Assembly (NCBI RefSeq): GCF_009755665.1
Contig: NZ_CP046622.1
Span: 682,001-746,000, forward strand
Source: Variovorax paradoxus
Lineage (GTDB): Bacteria > Pseudomonadota > Gammaproteobacteria > Burkholderiales > Burkholderiaceae_C
Length of the DNA stretch: 64,000 nt
Reading direction: 5' to 3'
The position numbers and the translations under genes are program-made. Position 1 is the stretch's first letter; the number at the start of each line of letters is the position of its first letter. Under the pieces are notes generated by a model that made no database searches, was not told where the DNA came from, and saw nothing but the letters and a program-made list of their open reading frames with translations. Shown piece by piece: positions 54,198-62,627 of this stretch.

Positions 54198-56299
54198 GAC
54201 GCGGAGGCGGCCGCCGCTGCAGCCGCTGCACTGTCCTGGGCCTTGCGCGCGAACTCGGCGCGCAGCGCCTTGAGCTTCTCGCGCGGGTCTTCGCGCGTGG
54301 TGGCCTTGTCCAGGCCCATTTCGGCGATGAAGCGGCTCGGCACGCAGGGCACCATTTCGCGGCCCTGCTTGCGCTTCTTGGTCCAGCTCACGGCCAGGCT
54401 GCGCTGCGCGCGCGTGATGCCCACGTACATGAGGCGGCGCTCTTCCTGCAGCCGCTGTAGCGTCTCGTCGCTCACCTTCAGCTGGCGGCCGTTGTCGTCT
54501 TCGAGCTTGAAGGGCAGCAGGCCCTCGGTCACGCCGATGAGCATCACGTGCGGCCATTCGAGGCCCTTGGAGGCATGCAGCGTCGAAAGCGTGACCACGT
54601 TCTGGTCCTGCTCGCGCTCGCTGATGGTGGAGAGCAGCGAGATGGTCTGCGCCACTTCGAGCAGGCTCTTGCGTTCGCTCTCGATGTTGTTGTCCGCGCC
54701 CGAGGCATCGTCGAGGGTGCCGCCGGCGCGCTGCGACATCCAGTCGACGAATTCCATCACGTTGGTCCAGCGCGCGGCTGCGGCCTGCTCGCTGTCCTCG
54801 CCGTCGTAGAGATGCTTCTCGTAGTCGATCTCCTTCAGCCAGTCGAGCATGAAGGTGCGCGAGTCTTCGGCGCCCATGGTGCGGCGCGCGCGGTATTCCA
54901 GGTCGTTGATGTAGCGGCCGAACTCGTGGATGCCCTCCAGCGTGCGCTTGGGCATCACGCTCGGCAGCGATGGGCTGAAGAGCGCTTCGAACAGGCTCAG
55001 CTTGTACTGGCTGGCAAAGGTGCCAAGGCTCGCGAGCGTGGTGTGGCCGATGCCGCGCTTGGGCGTGGTGATGGCGCGCAGGAACGCCGGGTCGTCGTCG
55101 TTGTTGACCCACAGGCGGAACCAGCCGCACAGGTCCTTGATTTCAGCGCGGTCGAAGAAGCTCTGCCCGCCCGACACCTTGTAGGGAATCTGCGCTTTGC
55201 GCAGCGCCTGCTCGAACACGCGCGCCTGGTGGTTGGCGCGGTAAAGAATGGCGAAGTCGCGGAACTCCTTGTACTGCTTGCCCTGCGCCGTGGCGTCGCC
55301 CGCGCGCAAGCTGATGATGCGCGCCACCGCCCGCTCGGCCTCGTGCGCCTCGGAGTCGGCATCGACGATGCGCACCGGCTCGCCTTCGCCCAGCTCGGAG
55401 AACAGCGTCTTCGGAAACAGCTTGGGGTTGGGGCCGATCACGTTGTTGGCCGCCCGCAGAATCGCGCTGGTGGAGCGGTAGTTCTGCTCCAGCTTGATGA
55501 CCTTCAGGTCCGGATAATCGACCGGCAGCTTGCGCAGGTTGTCCAGCGTGGCGCCGCGCCAGCCGTAGATCGACTGGTCGTCGTCGCCCACCGCGGTGAA
55601 GCGCCCGCGCGCACCGGCGAGCGCCTTCAGCACTTCATATTGGGTGGCGTTGGTGTCCTGGTATTCATCCACCAGGATGTGGCCCAGCGTGGACTGCCAC
55701 TTGGTGCGCACCTCTTCGTAGTCGCGCAGCAGCTTGAGCGGCATGCCGATGAGGTCGTCGAAATCGACGCTCTGGTAGGCCGTAAGACGCTCTTCGTAGC
55801 GCGCCATGATGCGCGCGGTGATGCGCTCGTTGTCGTCCACCGCGGCGGCCTCGGCCTGTTCGGCGTTCAGGCCCATGTTCTTCCACTTGCTGATGGTCCA
55901 CTGCCAGATGCGCGCGGTGGCGGTGTCGGTGGTGCCGCCGGCGTCCTTCAGTATCTTGGTGACATCGTCGCTGTCCAGGATGCTGAAGGCCGGTTTCAGC
56001 CCCAGCACGGCGCCGTCTTCGCGCATCATGCGCACGCCCAGCGCGTGAAAGGTGCAGATCACCACATGCTTCGCGTCACGGCCGATCAACCCCTTGGCGC
56101 GCTCGCGCATTTCGCTCGCGGCCTTGTTGGTGAAGGTGATGGCCGCAATGCGCTTGGGCTCCAGGCCGGCCTGGATCAGCCGCCCGATCTTGTGCGTGAT
56201 GACGCGCGTCTTGCCCGAGCCGGCACCCGCGAGCACGAGGCAGGGGCCATGCAGGTAGTTGACAGCTTCTTGTTGCGCGAGATTGAGACCGGAAGACAT
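54194..56299 (-). CDS. rep: UvrD/Rep-family ATP-dependent DNA helicase
   Basis: A 701-aa superfamily-1 3'-5' helicase. Motifs are Q-motif LNLAQQEAVNYLHGP, Walker A LAGAGSGKTRV, motif Ia ITFTNKAASEMRER, motif II VDEYQDTNATQYE, motif III GDDDQSIYGWRGA, motif IV EQNYRSTSAIL, motif V TLHASKGLEWPHVMLIGVTE, and motif VI RRLMYVGITRAQRSL. Sequence style fits Rep rather than UvrD; the C-terminus is Ala-rich. It removes proteins and restarts forks. ATG 56299 is used; an upstream extension is not convincing. Confidence 0.9.
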   Translation of the reverse strand: MSSGLNLAQQEAVNYLHGPCLVLAGAGSGKTRVITHKIGRLIQAGLEPKRIAAITFTNKAASEMRERAKGLIGRDAKHVVICTFHALGVRMMREDGAVLGLKPAFSILDSDDVTKILKDAGGTTDTATARIWQWTISKWKNMGLNAEQAEAAAVDDNERITARIMARYEERLTAYQSVDFDDLIGMPLKLLRDYEEVRTKWQSTLGHILVDEYQDTNATQYEVLKALAGARGRFTAVGDDDQSIYGWRGATLDNLRKLPVDYPDLKVIKLEQNYRSTSAILRAANNVIGPNPKLFPKTLFSELGEGEPVRIVDADSEAHEAERAVARIISLRAGDATAQGKQYKEFRDFAILYRANHQARVFEQALRKAQIPYKVSGGQSFFDRAEIKDLCGWFRLWVNNDDDPAFLRAITTPKRGIGHTTLASLGTFASQYKLSLFEALFSPSLPSVMPKRTLEGIHEFGRYINDLEYRARRTMGAEDSRTFMLDWLKEIDYEKHLYDGEDSEQAAAARWTNVMEFVDWMSQRAGGTLDDASGADNNIESERKSLLEVAQTISLLSTISEREQDQNVVTLSTLHASKGLEWPHVMLIGVTEGLLPFKLEDDNGRQLKVSDETLQRLQEERRLMYVGITRAQRSLAVSWTKKRKQGREMVPCVPSRFIAEMGLDKATTREDPREKLKALRAEFARKAQDSAAAAAAAASAS

Positions 56300-56420
56300 G
56301 AGGAGTGGAAACGGAAGGCCGCGAGGGAACGGGCAGGCGCAAAGCGGGCAATGATACGGGGCGCAGCTTTCGCGCAACCCCGCCGAAGTTCACGATGCGG
56401 GATGCAACGACAATCACACC

Positions 56421-57464
56421 GTGCTGCCTGTATTTCTCGTTACCTTTCCTTTCTTCGCGTTGATTGCCGCCGGCTATGGCGCGGCACGGGCACGCGTCCT
56501 GCCGCTGGACGCGATTCCCGGGCTCAACACCTTCGTGCTGTATTTCGCGCTGCCTTGCATGCTGTTGCGCTTTGGTGCCGGCACGCCGATCGGGCAACTG
56601 CTAGACGGCAGCGTTGCACTGGTCTGGGGCGTGAGCGCGCTGGCCGTGGTGGCCGGCACGATCGTCTTCACCCGCAATGCGCGCATCGGCTGGAACGACG
56701 GCGCCTTCGGCGCGCTGGTGGCGGCCTTTCCGAACACCGGCTTCATGGGCGTGCCGCTCCTGGTGGCGCTGCTGGGCGCCCAGGCCGCGGGGCCGATGAT
56801 CATCACCATCGCGTTCGACCTGGTCGTGACCTCGTCGCTGTGCATTGCCCTCTCGCGGCTCGACGGCGCCGGCAGCGCGGGCGGTGGTGCGGGCGGTGGT
56901 GCCGGACATCACGGCCCGCGGCAGGCGGCGCGCCAGGCGCTGCGCGGCGTGCTGGTCAATCCGATGCCGTGGTCGATCCTGCTGGGCGTGCTGCTCTCAG
57001 CAGCGCGCTGGCGCCTGCCCGGGCCCGTGGAGCGCACCGTGGCCATGCTGGCTGACGCGGCTTCGCCGGTGGCGCTCTTCACCATCGGCGCCGTGCTGGC
57101 GCGCTCGGCGCTGCTCGCCCGCGAGCACGCGGCCAGTGCGGAAGTGGCCGTGGCCATGGGGGTGAAGTCGGGGCTTGCGCGCAAGGCGCCGCTCGCCGAC
57201 GTGCTGCCGGTGGTGGGCGCCAAGCTGCTCGTACATCCGCTGCTGGTGTGGGCGCTGGGGCAGGGCGCCATTGCGCTCGGGCTGCCGCTCTCTTCTTCGG
57301 CGCTGATGGTGATCGTGCTGGTGGCGGCGCTGCCGAGCGCCAGCAACGTGGCCATGCTGGCCGAGCGCTTCGGCGCCGACAACGGCCGCATCGCGCGCAT
57401 CATCCTGTGGACGACGGTCGCAACCTTCTTCAGTTTTCCGCTGGCGGTGAGCCTGCTGCGCTGA
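56421..57464 (+). CDS. AEC-family transporter (auxin efflux carrier-like)
   Basis: A 347-aa polytopic protein with about ten TM helices. Start GTG at 56421, LPVFLVTFPFFALIAAGYGA. Family motifs are LNTFVLYFALPCMLLRFGAG and AAFPNTGFMGVPLLVALLGA; the C-terminal half has LPSASNVAMLAERFGAD. Members export or import malonate, auxin or small acids. It is divergent from rep with 121 bp between. The substrate is unknown. Confidence 0.9.
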   Translation: MLPVFLVTFPFFALIAAGYGAARARVLPLDAIPGLNTFVLYFALPCMLLRFGAGTPIGQLLDGSVALVWGVSALAVVAGTIVFTRNARIGWNDGAFGALVAAFPNTGFMGVPLLVALLGAQAAGPMIITIAFDLVVTSSLCIALSRLDGAGSAGGGAGGGAGHHGPRQAARQALRGVLVNPMPWSILLGVLLSAARWRLPGPVERTVAMLADAASPVALFTIGAVLARSALLAREHAASAEVAVAMGVKSGLARKAPLADVLPVVGAKLLVHPLLVWALGQGAIALGLPLSSSALMVIVLVAALPSASNVAMLAERFGADNGRIARIILWTTVATFFSFPLAVSLLR

Positions 57465-57494
57465 GCCGGGGCGCTGCAAGGCGCGTCTGCTGAA

Positions 57495-58151
57495 TCAGGG
57501 CGTCAGCACGCCGAGCTTGAACGGATCGGCGTCCGAAAGGCGCTCGCACTTCGTGAAGTCACGGCCCTGGGTTCCATCGCAATAGAACGCGTTGTAGATG
57601 TGGCCGAACAGCGTGGGGCTGGCCGTGAAGAGCACGCCATGATCGGGCTGCCAGTTGTCCTTGACCGGGCCGGCGCCGAGTTCCGTGGCGCTGGTGGGGG
57701 CCGCGCTGGTGGCTGCGGCGGGCGAAAATTCGGCCAGCGTCTTGTGGACTTCGCTGCCGCGCCACCGCATTGCCAGTTCGGAGGCGGTGGGCCTGGCAGC
57801 CACCGGCAGCAGCACGCCGTTCACTTGAAAGCCGTCACCGAAGCGATGCGTCTTGCCGGCAAGAAACGCGTAGGCGCAGGCAGCCAGGCACTGGCCGCGG
57901 ATTTCGGTGTCCACGCCGCTCGAGCGGATGGCCTCGGCATAGGCGCCGGCTGCTTCGGCGGTGCCGCCGAACGAGTCTTCGAACACCACGGTGCGCACCG
58001 TGCCTTTGCCCAGGTGCTCGGTAAAGGCCTTGATGGCCGTGCCGTCGAGCATGCCCGACACCACCAGCCGGCTACCCTGCAGTTCGAGTTCGGCCGCGGA
58101 GCATGCGCATGCAAAAAGAAGAGCCCAACCGAGACATGAAGGCAGTTTCAC
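57495..58151 (-). CDS. Secreted ClpP-like-fold protein, nucleophile Ser replaced
   Basis: A 218-aa exported protein. Signal peptide MKLPSCLGWALLFACACSAA. A periplasmic ClpP/SppA-like crotonase fold is suggested by VVSGMLDGTAIKAFTEHL, VVFEDSFGGTAEAAGAYAEA and RGQCLAACAYAFLAGKTHRF. In related exported proteins the last block reads CxSAC, with the Ser as nucleophile; here it is CLAAC, so catalysis is doubtful. The two flanking Cys are kept. Convergent with the AEC gene. Confidence 0.65.
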   Translation of the reverse strand: MKLPSCLGWALLFACACSAAELELQGSRLVVSGMLDGTAIKAFTEHLGKGTVRTVVFEDSFGGTAEAAGAYAEAIRSSGVDTEIRGQCLAACAYAFLAGKTHRFGDGFQVNGVLLPVAARPTASELAMRWRGSEVHKTLAEFSPAAATSAAPTSATELGAGPVKDNWQPDHGVLFTASPTLFGHIYNAFYCDGTQGRDFTKCERLSDADPFKLGVLTP

Positions 58152-58321
58152 GGCAACCCCTGGCGACCAGCGTTCTTGCTTGACGCGCGATGCCGGAACG
58201 GGCCCGCGCTGTGACAGCTTGAATAGCGGGCGGCCATGCAGTCAACCGGTTTTTCAGTTTATTTCTGATTCGCGTGTAGGCCATAAGCCATAGCTATCGT
58301 TATTGCTCCAGATGAGTGCTT

Positions 58322-58349
58322 GTGTTTTCAAAACACTGATAAAGTGTTT
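58322..58349. repeat. Two overlapping perfect palindromes
   Basis: GTGTTTTCAAAACAC (58322-58336) overlaps AAACACT-GATAA-AGTGTTT (58331-58349). The AT-rich block lies 28 bp before the start of a small membrane protein gene and probably contains operator or promoter elements. Confidence 0.45.
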
Positions 58350-58376
58350 GCAAATCAAAGTACATATGAGGGCACT

Positions 58377-58589
58377 ATGGCAATACTTGTTCGTATTCTG
58401 CTGTGGCTGGCCTGGGTCGCCAGCGTGGGCTGGTTGTGGCATGCCGACACCCTCGGCACCGCTACGTCGCTCGCGTTGGGCGCCTTGAGCCTGGTGGTGT
58501 TCGCATGGCCCGGAAGCATTGCTCGGCGGCGCAGCAGCGAGCTGCGCTACGTCGACATGGGCAAGGAGCCCGCGGGCCTGCATCACTGA
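58377..58589 (+). CDS. Small hypothetical membrane protein
   Basis: A 70-aa protein with two predicted TM helices (MAILVRILLWLAWVASVGWL, and LALGALSLVVFAWPG) and a charged C-terminus (RRRSSELRYVDMGKEPAGLH). GAGGG lies 4 nt before the ATG at 58377. No family was recognised. Preceded by an AT-rich leader with nested palindromes; convergent with priA. Confidence 0.7.
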   Translation: MAILVRILLWLAWVASVGWLWHADTLGTATSLALGALSLVVFAWPGSIARRRSSELRYVDMGKEPAGLHH

Positions 58590-58620
58590 CAAAGGCCGGC
58601 CTTGGTAAAAGGCCGCTGCC

Positions 58621-60720
58621 TCAAATGCTGTGCGGGTCGACGTCGACCAGCCAGCGGATCACGCCCTTGCCCTCGGGCGTGCGCCGCAACGCGTGCAGCA
58701 GCGGTTGCCATCCGGCTAGGAGGCGCTGCAGCGCGGCGCGCGACGGGCTTTCGATCAGCATCTGCGCCCGCTCCACATTGGCCACGCGCTGAATGGCAAG
58801 CGGCACCGCGGGGTAGCGCAGCACGCGGTCGGAACCTTCGAGCGCGTCGGCCGCGGCACTTGCCGCGTTGAGAAAAGCCTGCGCCGCCTCCTGTGTGCGC
58901 GCATCGGCGCGCAGCAGTGCCTGGAATGCAAAGGGCGGCATGCCGGCCGCGGCGCGCTCTTCGAGCTGCTGCCGTGCGAAGGCCGCGTAGTCGTGCCTTC
59001 GCAGCGCGGCGAAGAGCGGATGCTGCGCATGGTGCGTCTGGATCCACATCTCGGCCGTGGCGCCTTGCGCCGCGAGGTATGCCGCGTCGCGCCCCGCACG
59101 CCCGGCCGATTGCATCAGCAGGCTGAACAGCCGCTCGGGGGCGCGAAAGTCGCTGGAGAACAGCGCGCCGTCGGGGTTCACTGCCGCCACCAGCGTGATG
59201 CGCCGGAAGTCGTGTCCCTTGGCAATCATCTGCGTGCCGACCAGCACGTCGACCTCACCCGAATGCACGGACGCGAGCTGCGATTCGAGCGCGCCCTGCT
59301 TCTTGGTGCTGTCGGCATCGATGCGCGCAATGCGTACCGCGTTGCCGTCGGGCCGCTTCACACTGGCGAACAGTTCGGCCAGGTGCTCCTCGAGCCGCTC
59401 GGTGCCGCGGCCCACGGGCGCGATGTCGGGGTTGCCGCAGGCCGGGCAGGCGCGCGGCACGCGCTCGGTAAAGCCGCAGTGGTGGCAGCGCAGCGTGCGG
59501 TCGATCTTGTGGAACACGCGGTAGGCGCTGCAGTGCGGGCATTCGCTCTTCCAACCGCAGTCGGCGCAGGCCAGCACCGGCGCATAGCCGCGGCGGTTCA
59601 AAAACACCATGCTCTGTTCGCCGCGCGCAATGCGCTGGCCGATGGCGTCGAGCAGCGCGGCCGAAAGCACGGTCTTCGGCGGCTGCAGGTTCATGTCGAC
59701 CAGCCGCACGCCTGGCAACTCGCCCGCGCCGATGCGCGAGGGCATGGCCAGCCGAACGTAGCGCCCGCCCGGGTCTTCGCCTTCGGCCGGGCGGCTCTGG
59801 TGCCAGCTTTCGAGCGAAGGCGTGGCCGAGCCGAGGATGACTTTCGCGCCTTCGCGCTGGCCACGCCACACGGCGAGGTCGCGCGCCGAATAGCGCGCGC
59901 CTTCTTGCTGTTTGTAGCTGGGGTCGTGCTCTTCATCGACGACGATGAGCTTCAGCCCCGGCATCGATGCAAACACCGCCATGCGCGTTCCCAGCACGAT
60001 GCGCGCGGCCCCGCTGTGCGCCGCAAGCCAGCTTGCGAGCCGCTGCGGATTGGTCATGCCGCTGTGCAGCGACACCACGGCGTCGTCGCCGAACCGCGCC
60101 TTGAAGCGCGCTTCGAGTTGCGGCGTGAGGTTGATCTCGGGCACCATCACCAGCGCCTGCGCGCCGGTGTCGCGCGTAAGCAGGTCGGCCACGCAGCGCA
60201 GGTACACCTCGGTCTTGCCGCTGCCGGTGCTGCCGACCAGCAGGAAGGTGCCTGTCTCGGCCTCGATGCGGGCGAGGGCTGCGGTCTGTTCCGGGCTGAG
60301 CGCAATCAGGTTGGCGGCTTCGGCGGTCTCGGCCACCGGCCCGGTGGTGGTCTTGCGCTTGAGCCGGCGTGCCAGTTGCGTGCCGGTCAGGTCGCGCAAC
60401 TGCGGCGGCAAGGCTGCGAGCGCGATTTCACCGATCGAGCGCTGGTAATAGCGCGCTGCAAAGGCCACGAGGTCGCGCCACGCTTCGCCGAGCGGCGCGA
60501 GCGCGTCGAGCGCGGCGCCCACGGGCTTGAGCGCCATATCGGGCTCGGCGCCCTCGAGCGATGTGGGGTCGTTCCAGACCACGCCCAGCACTTCGCGCCG
60601 GCCCAGCGGCACCCGCACCAGCGTGCCGGGCGCGAGCGGCGCCGCGCTGGCATAGCTCAGCAGGTCGCCCAGGGCGGCATGCGCGGGTGTTTGCACGGCG
60701 ATGTCGAGCCGCCAGGCCAT
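58621..60720 (-). CDS. priA: Primosomal protein N' (PriA helicase)
   Basis: A 699-aa replication-restart helicase. Order: N-terminal DNA-binding domain, helicase core with Walker A LVGSTGSGKTEVYLR and DEEH box VVDEEHDPSYKQQEG, eight zinc cysteines (CADCGWKSECPHCS, CHHCGF, CPACGNPD), and GTQMIAKGHDFRRITLVAAV. The ATG at 60720 (MAWRLDIAVQTPAHAALGDL) matches the family start. A TTG 27 codons upstream (60801) is possible. Its upstream region carries two consensus DnaA boxes. Confidence 0.94.
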   Translation of the reverse strand: MAWRLDIAVQTPAHAALGDLLSYASAAPLAPGTLVRVPLGRREVLGVVWNDPTSLEGAEPDMALKPVGAALDALAPLGEAWRDLVAFAARYYQRSIGEIALAALPPQLRDLTGTQLARRLKRKTTTGPVAETAEAANLIALSPEQTAALARIEAETGTFLLVGSTGSGKTEVYLRCVADLLTRDTGAQALVMVPEINLTPQLEARFKARFGDDAVVSLHSGMTNPQRLASWLAAHSGAARIVLGTRMAVFASMPGLKLIVVDEEHDPSYKQQEGARYSARDLAVWRGQREGAKVILGSATPSLESWHQSRPAEGEDPGGRYVRLAMPSRIGAGELPGVRLVDMNLQPPKTVLSAALLDAIGQRIARGEQSMVFLNRRGYAPVLACADCGWKSECPHCSAYRVFHKIDRTLRCHHCGFTERVPRACPACGNPDIAPVGRGTERLEEHLAELFASVKRPDGNAVRIARIDADSTKKQGALESQLASVHSGEVDVLVGTQMIAKGHDFRRITLVAAVNPDGALFSSDFRAPERLFSLLMQSAGRAGRDAAYLAAQGATAEMWIQTHHAQHPLFAALRRHDYAAFARQQLEERAAAGMPPFAFQALLRADARTQEAAQAFLNAASAAADALEGSDRVLRYPAVPLAIQRVANVERAQMLIESPSRAALQRLLAGWQPLLHALRRTPEGKGVIRWLVDVDPHSI

Positions 60721-60877
60721 CGCGGCGGGCGTGCTCGCCGGCGCTGCGTCGGTTTCCGGGGCTGGGCTGCTGGCGGTGGAAATGGGCGTCCCTGTTGGCA
60801 AGGTTTGTTAATGCGACTTTGAGCAAAATCGCTTAAGTCGTTGATTTTTCAGTGCTTTGAAGCTCATCCAGAGATTC

Positions 60878-60886
60878 TGTGGATAA
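60878..60886 (-). promoter_or_regulatory. DnaA box TTATCCACA
   Basis: On the minus strand the sequence is TTATCCACA, a perfect match to TTATNCACA. A related 9-mer TTGTCAACA lies 3 bp before it in the same orientation. Confidence 0.6.
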
Positions 60887-61064
60887 CTTTGTTGACAACA
60901 GGGCTCGACACGCTGCGGAGCCTTGAAAATCAAGCGTCTGACTGGATTGCCCTCAAAAAAAGCAAAGTTCAAATCCTATATAAATCAACCACTTACGCGC
61001 GCTACTTGTTTAGGAGCAAAGAGGGGCCCGCCTCAGATAATCTTGCGCAGTGCAGCACGTGTTT

Positions 61065-61073
61065 TGTGCATAA
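61065..61073 (-). promoter_or_regulatory. DnaA box TTATGCACA
   Basis: On the minus strand TTATGCACA matches the DnaA consensus TTATNCACA, in the same orientation as the box 187 bp closer to priA. Confidence 0.6.
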
Positions 61074-61173
61074 GTCGTCCCTCCTACACCGTTTTTGCGC
61101 TTGACAAACGGCTGTGAATTGCTTTTCGGGGAAAACCAGTTCGCCGGCACACGCAGGCCTGCGCGTAACAGTT

Positions 61174-62283
61174 TCAACCGCGGCGCAAGGACCGCGACTG
61201 CGCGTGCACCGCCTGCACCAGCGCCGCCACGTGGGCGGGCGGCGTGAACTGGCTAATGCCATGGCCCAGGTTGAAGATGTGGGTCGGCCCCTTGGTCGAG
61301 CCGGCGTGCGGCTTGCCGAAGGCCTGCAGCACCTTGGCCACCTCGGCCTCGATCTGCGCGGGGGGCGCGAACAGCACGTTGGGGTCGATGTTGCCCTGCA
61401 GGGCCTTGGCCTTGCCGTCATTGCCTTCGCCGACCAGGCGGCGCGCGGCCGCAAGGTTCACGGTCCAGTCGACGCCGAGCACTTCGCAGTCGAGCTCGCG
61501 CATGGTTTCGAGCCACAAGCCGCCGCCCTTGGTGAACACGATGCGCGGCACGGGCTGGCCGTCGGCGCCATTGCGCTTCAGGCCGGCCAGCACGCGTGCG
61601 GTATAGGCAAGGCTGAATTCCTGGAACGCGCCGTCGGCGAGCACGCCGCCCCAGCTGTCGAACACCATCACGGCTTGGGCGCCGGCGTCGATCTGCGCAT
61701 TGAGGTAGGTGGCCACGGAGTCGGCGTTGACCGCGAGCAGGCGGTGCATCAGGTCGGGGCGGCTGTAGAGCATGCTCTTGACGAGCCGGTAGTCGCTGGA
61801 ACCCGCGCCTTCGACCATGTAGCAGGCGAGCGTCCACGGGCTGCCCGAAAAACCGATGAGGGGCACGCGGCCGTTGAGAGCCTTGCGGATGGACGCCACG
61901 GCATCGAACACGTAGCGCAGCTTGGCCATGTCGGGCACTTCAAGCGCCGCAACGGCGGCCTCGTCGCGCACGGGTCGTGCAAAGCGGGGGCCTTCGCCGG
62001 CCTCGAACGAGAGGCCCAGGCCCATGGCGTCGGGCACGGTAAGGATGTCGGAGAAAAGAATGGCGGCGTCGAGCGGATAGCGCTCGAGCGGCTGCAGGGT
62101 GACTTCGGTGGCGTAGTCAGTGTTGGTCGCCAGCCCCATGAAGCTGCCGGCCTTGGCGCGGGTGGCCACGTACTCGGGCAGGTAGCGCCCGGCCTGGCGC
62201 ATGAGCCAGACGGGGGTGTGGTCGGTGGCCTGGCGCCAGCAGGCCCGCAGGAAAGTGTCGTTTTGCAATGGGGCGAAAGGCAT
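61174..62283 (-). CDS. hemE: Uroporphyrinogen decarboxylase
   Basis: A 369-aa cytoplasmic enzyme that decarboxylates uroporphyrinogen III to coproporphyrinogen III in heme synthesis. Signatures are [14 protein letters not shown] (active-site Arg), [20 protein letters not shown] (catalytic Asp), [16 protein letters not shown], and [13 protein letters not shown] near the C-terminus. ATG at 62283. No other heme genes are adjacent. Upstream lies a long inverted repeat. Confidence 0.96.
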   Translation of the reverse strand: MPFAPLQNDTFLRACWRQATDHTPVWLMRQAGRYLPEYVATRAKAGSFMGLATNTDYATEVTLQPLERYPLDAAILFSDILTVPDAMGLGLSFEAGEGPRFARPVRDEAAVAALEVPDMAKLRYVFDAVASIRKALNGRVPLIGFSGSPWTLACYMVEGAGSSDYRLVKSMLYSRPDLMHRLLAVNADSVATYLNAQIDAGAQAVMVFDSWGGVLADGAFQEFSLAYTARVLAGLKRNGADGQPVPRIVFTKGGGLWLETMRELDCEVLGVDWTVNLAAARRLVGEGNDGKAKALQGNIDPNVLFAPPAQIEAEVAKVLQAFGKPHAGSTKGPTHIFNLGHGISQFTPPAHVAALVQAVHAQSRSLRRG

Positions 62284-62345
62284 TGCCCGATTGTCGCAGG
62301 GGAGGGGACTTTGCTTTTGCTGAGCTGCTTGTTTGAGCGCTCTTG

Positions 62346-62601
62346 TTCAGGGCGCGTGCCCAGGCCACCGGGTACTCCCCTCCGCGAATGTCCCCCGCCT
62401 TCGGCTCCTCCTTTATTTCGCTGCGCGGAGCACCCGATGCCCTGTGCACTGGGGCACGCTGCCGGTGTTCCGCTGATCAACGACCGCTCTTTGCAACGCA
62501 CCCGCTGGCGGGGTGCCTTGCGCAGCGAAATAAAGGAGGAGGCCGCAGGCCGGGGGACATTCGCGGAGAAAGGTACCCCGTCGGCGGGTGAGCGCCCTGA
62601 A
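62346..62601. repeat. 256-bp imperfect inverted repeat upstream of hemE
   Basis: Arms near 62346-62434 and 62510-62601 share uninterrupted complementary blocks: 22 bp (62405-62426 with 62520-62541), 17 bp (62380-62396 with 62552-62568), 6 bp (62370-62375 with 62573-62578) and 10 bp (62346-62355 with 62592-62601). The centre of about 75 bp holds smaller inverted segments. It fills the hemE/MHS-transporter intergenic region and contains no gene. It may be a MITE-like or extragenic repeat element. Confidence 0.75.
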
Positions 62602-62627
62602 TCAGCAAGCGCGACAAGAACCAGAAC

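Larger units (their letters stand above)
60721..61173. other. AT-enriched intergenic region upstream of priA
   Basis: About 450 bp between the priA start and the hemE stop, reduced to about 370 bp if priA starts at the TTG at 60801. The middle portion (60841-61113) is notably less GC-rich than the rest of the window. It contains two DnaA-consensus 9-mers and a TATAAA stretch near 60980, and should include the priA promoter. No open frame is convincing. Confidence 0.6.

Noticed and set aside
58592..58603. AAGGCCGGCCTT palindrome between the small membrane gene and priA
   Set aside because: No T-run follows on either strand, so a terminator call is not supported.
60840..61110. Chromosomal replication origin
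   Set aside because: Only two clear DnaA boxes, no dnaA/dnaN neighbours and no GC-skew evidence; kept as a regulatory candidate only.
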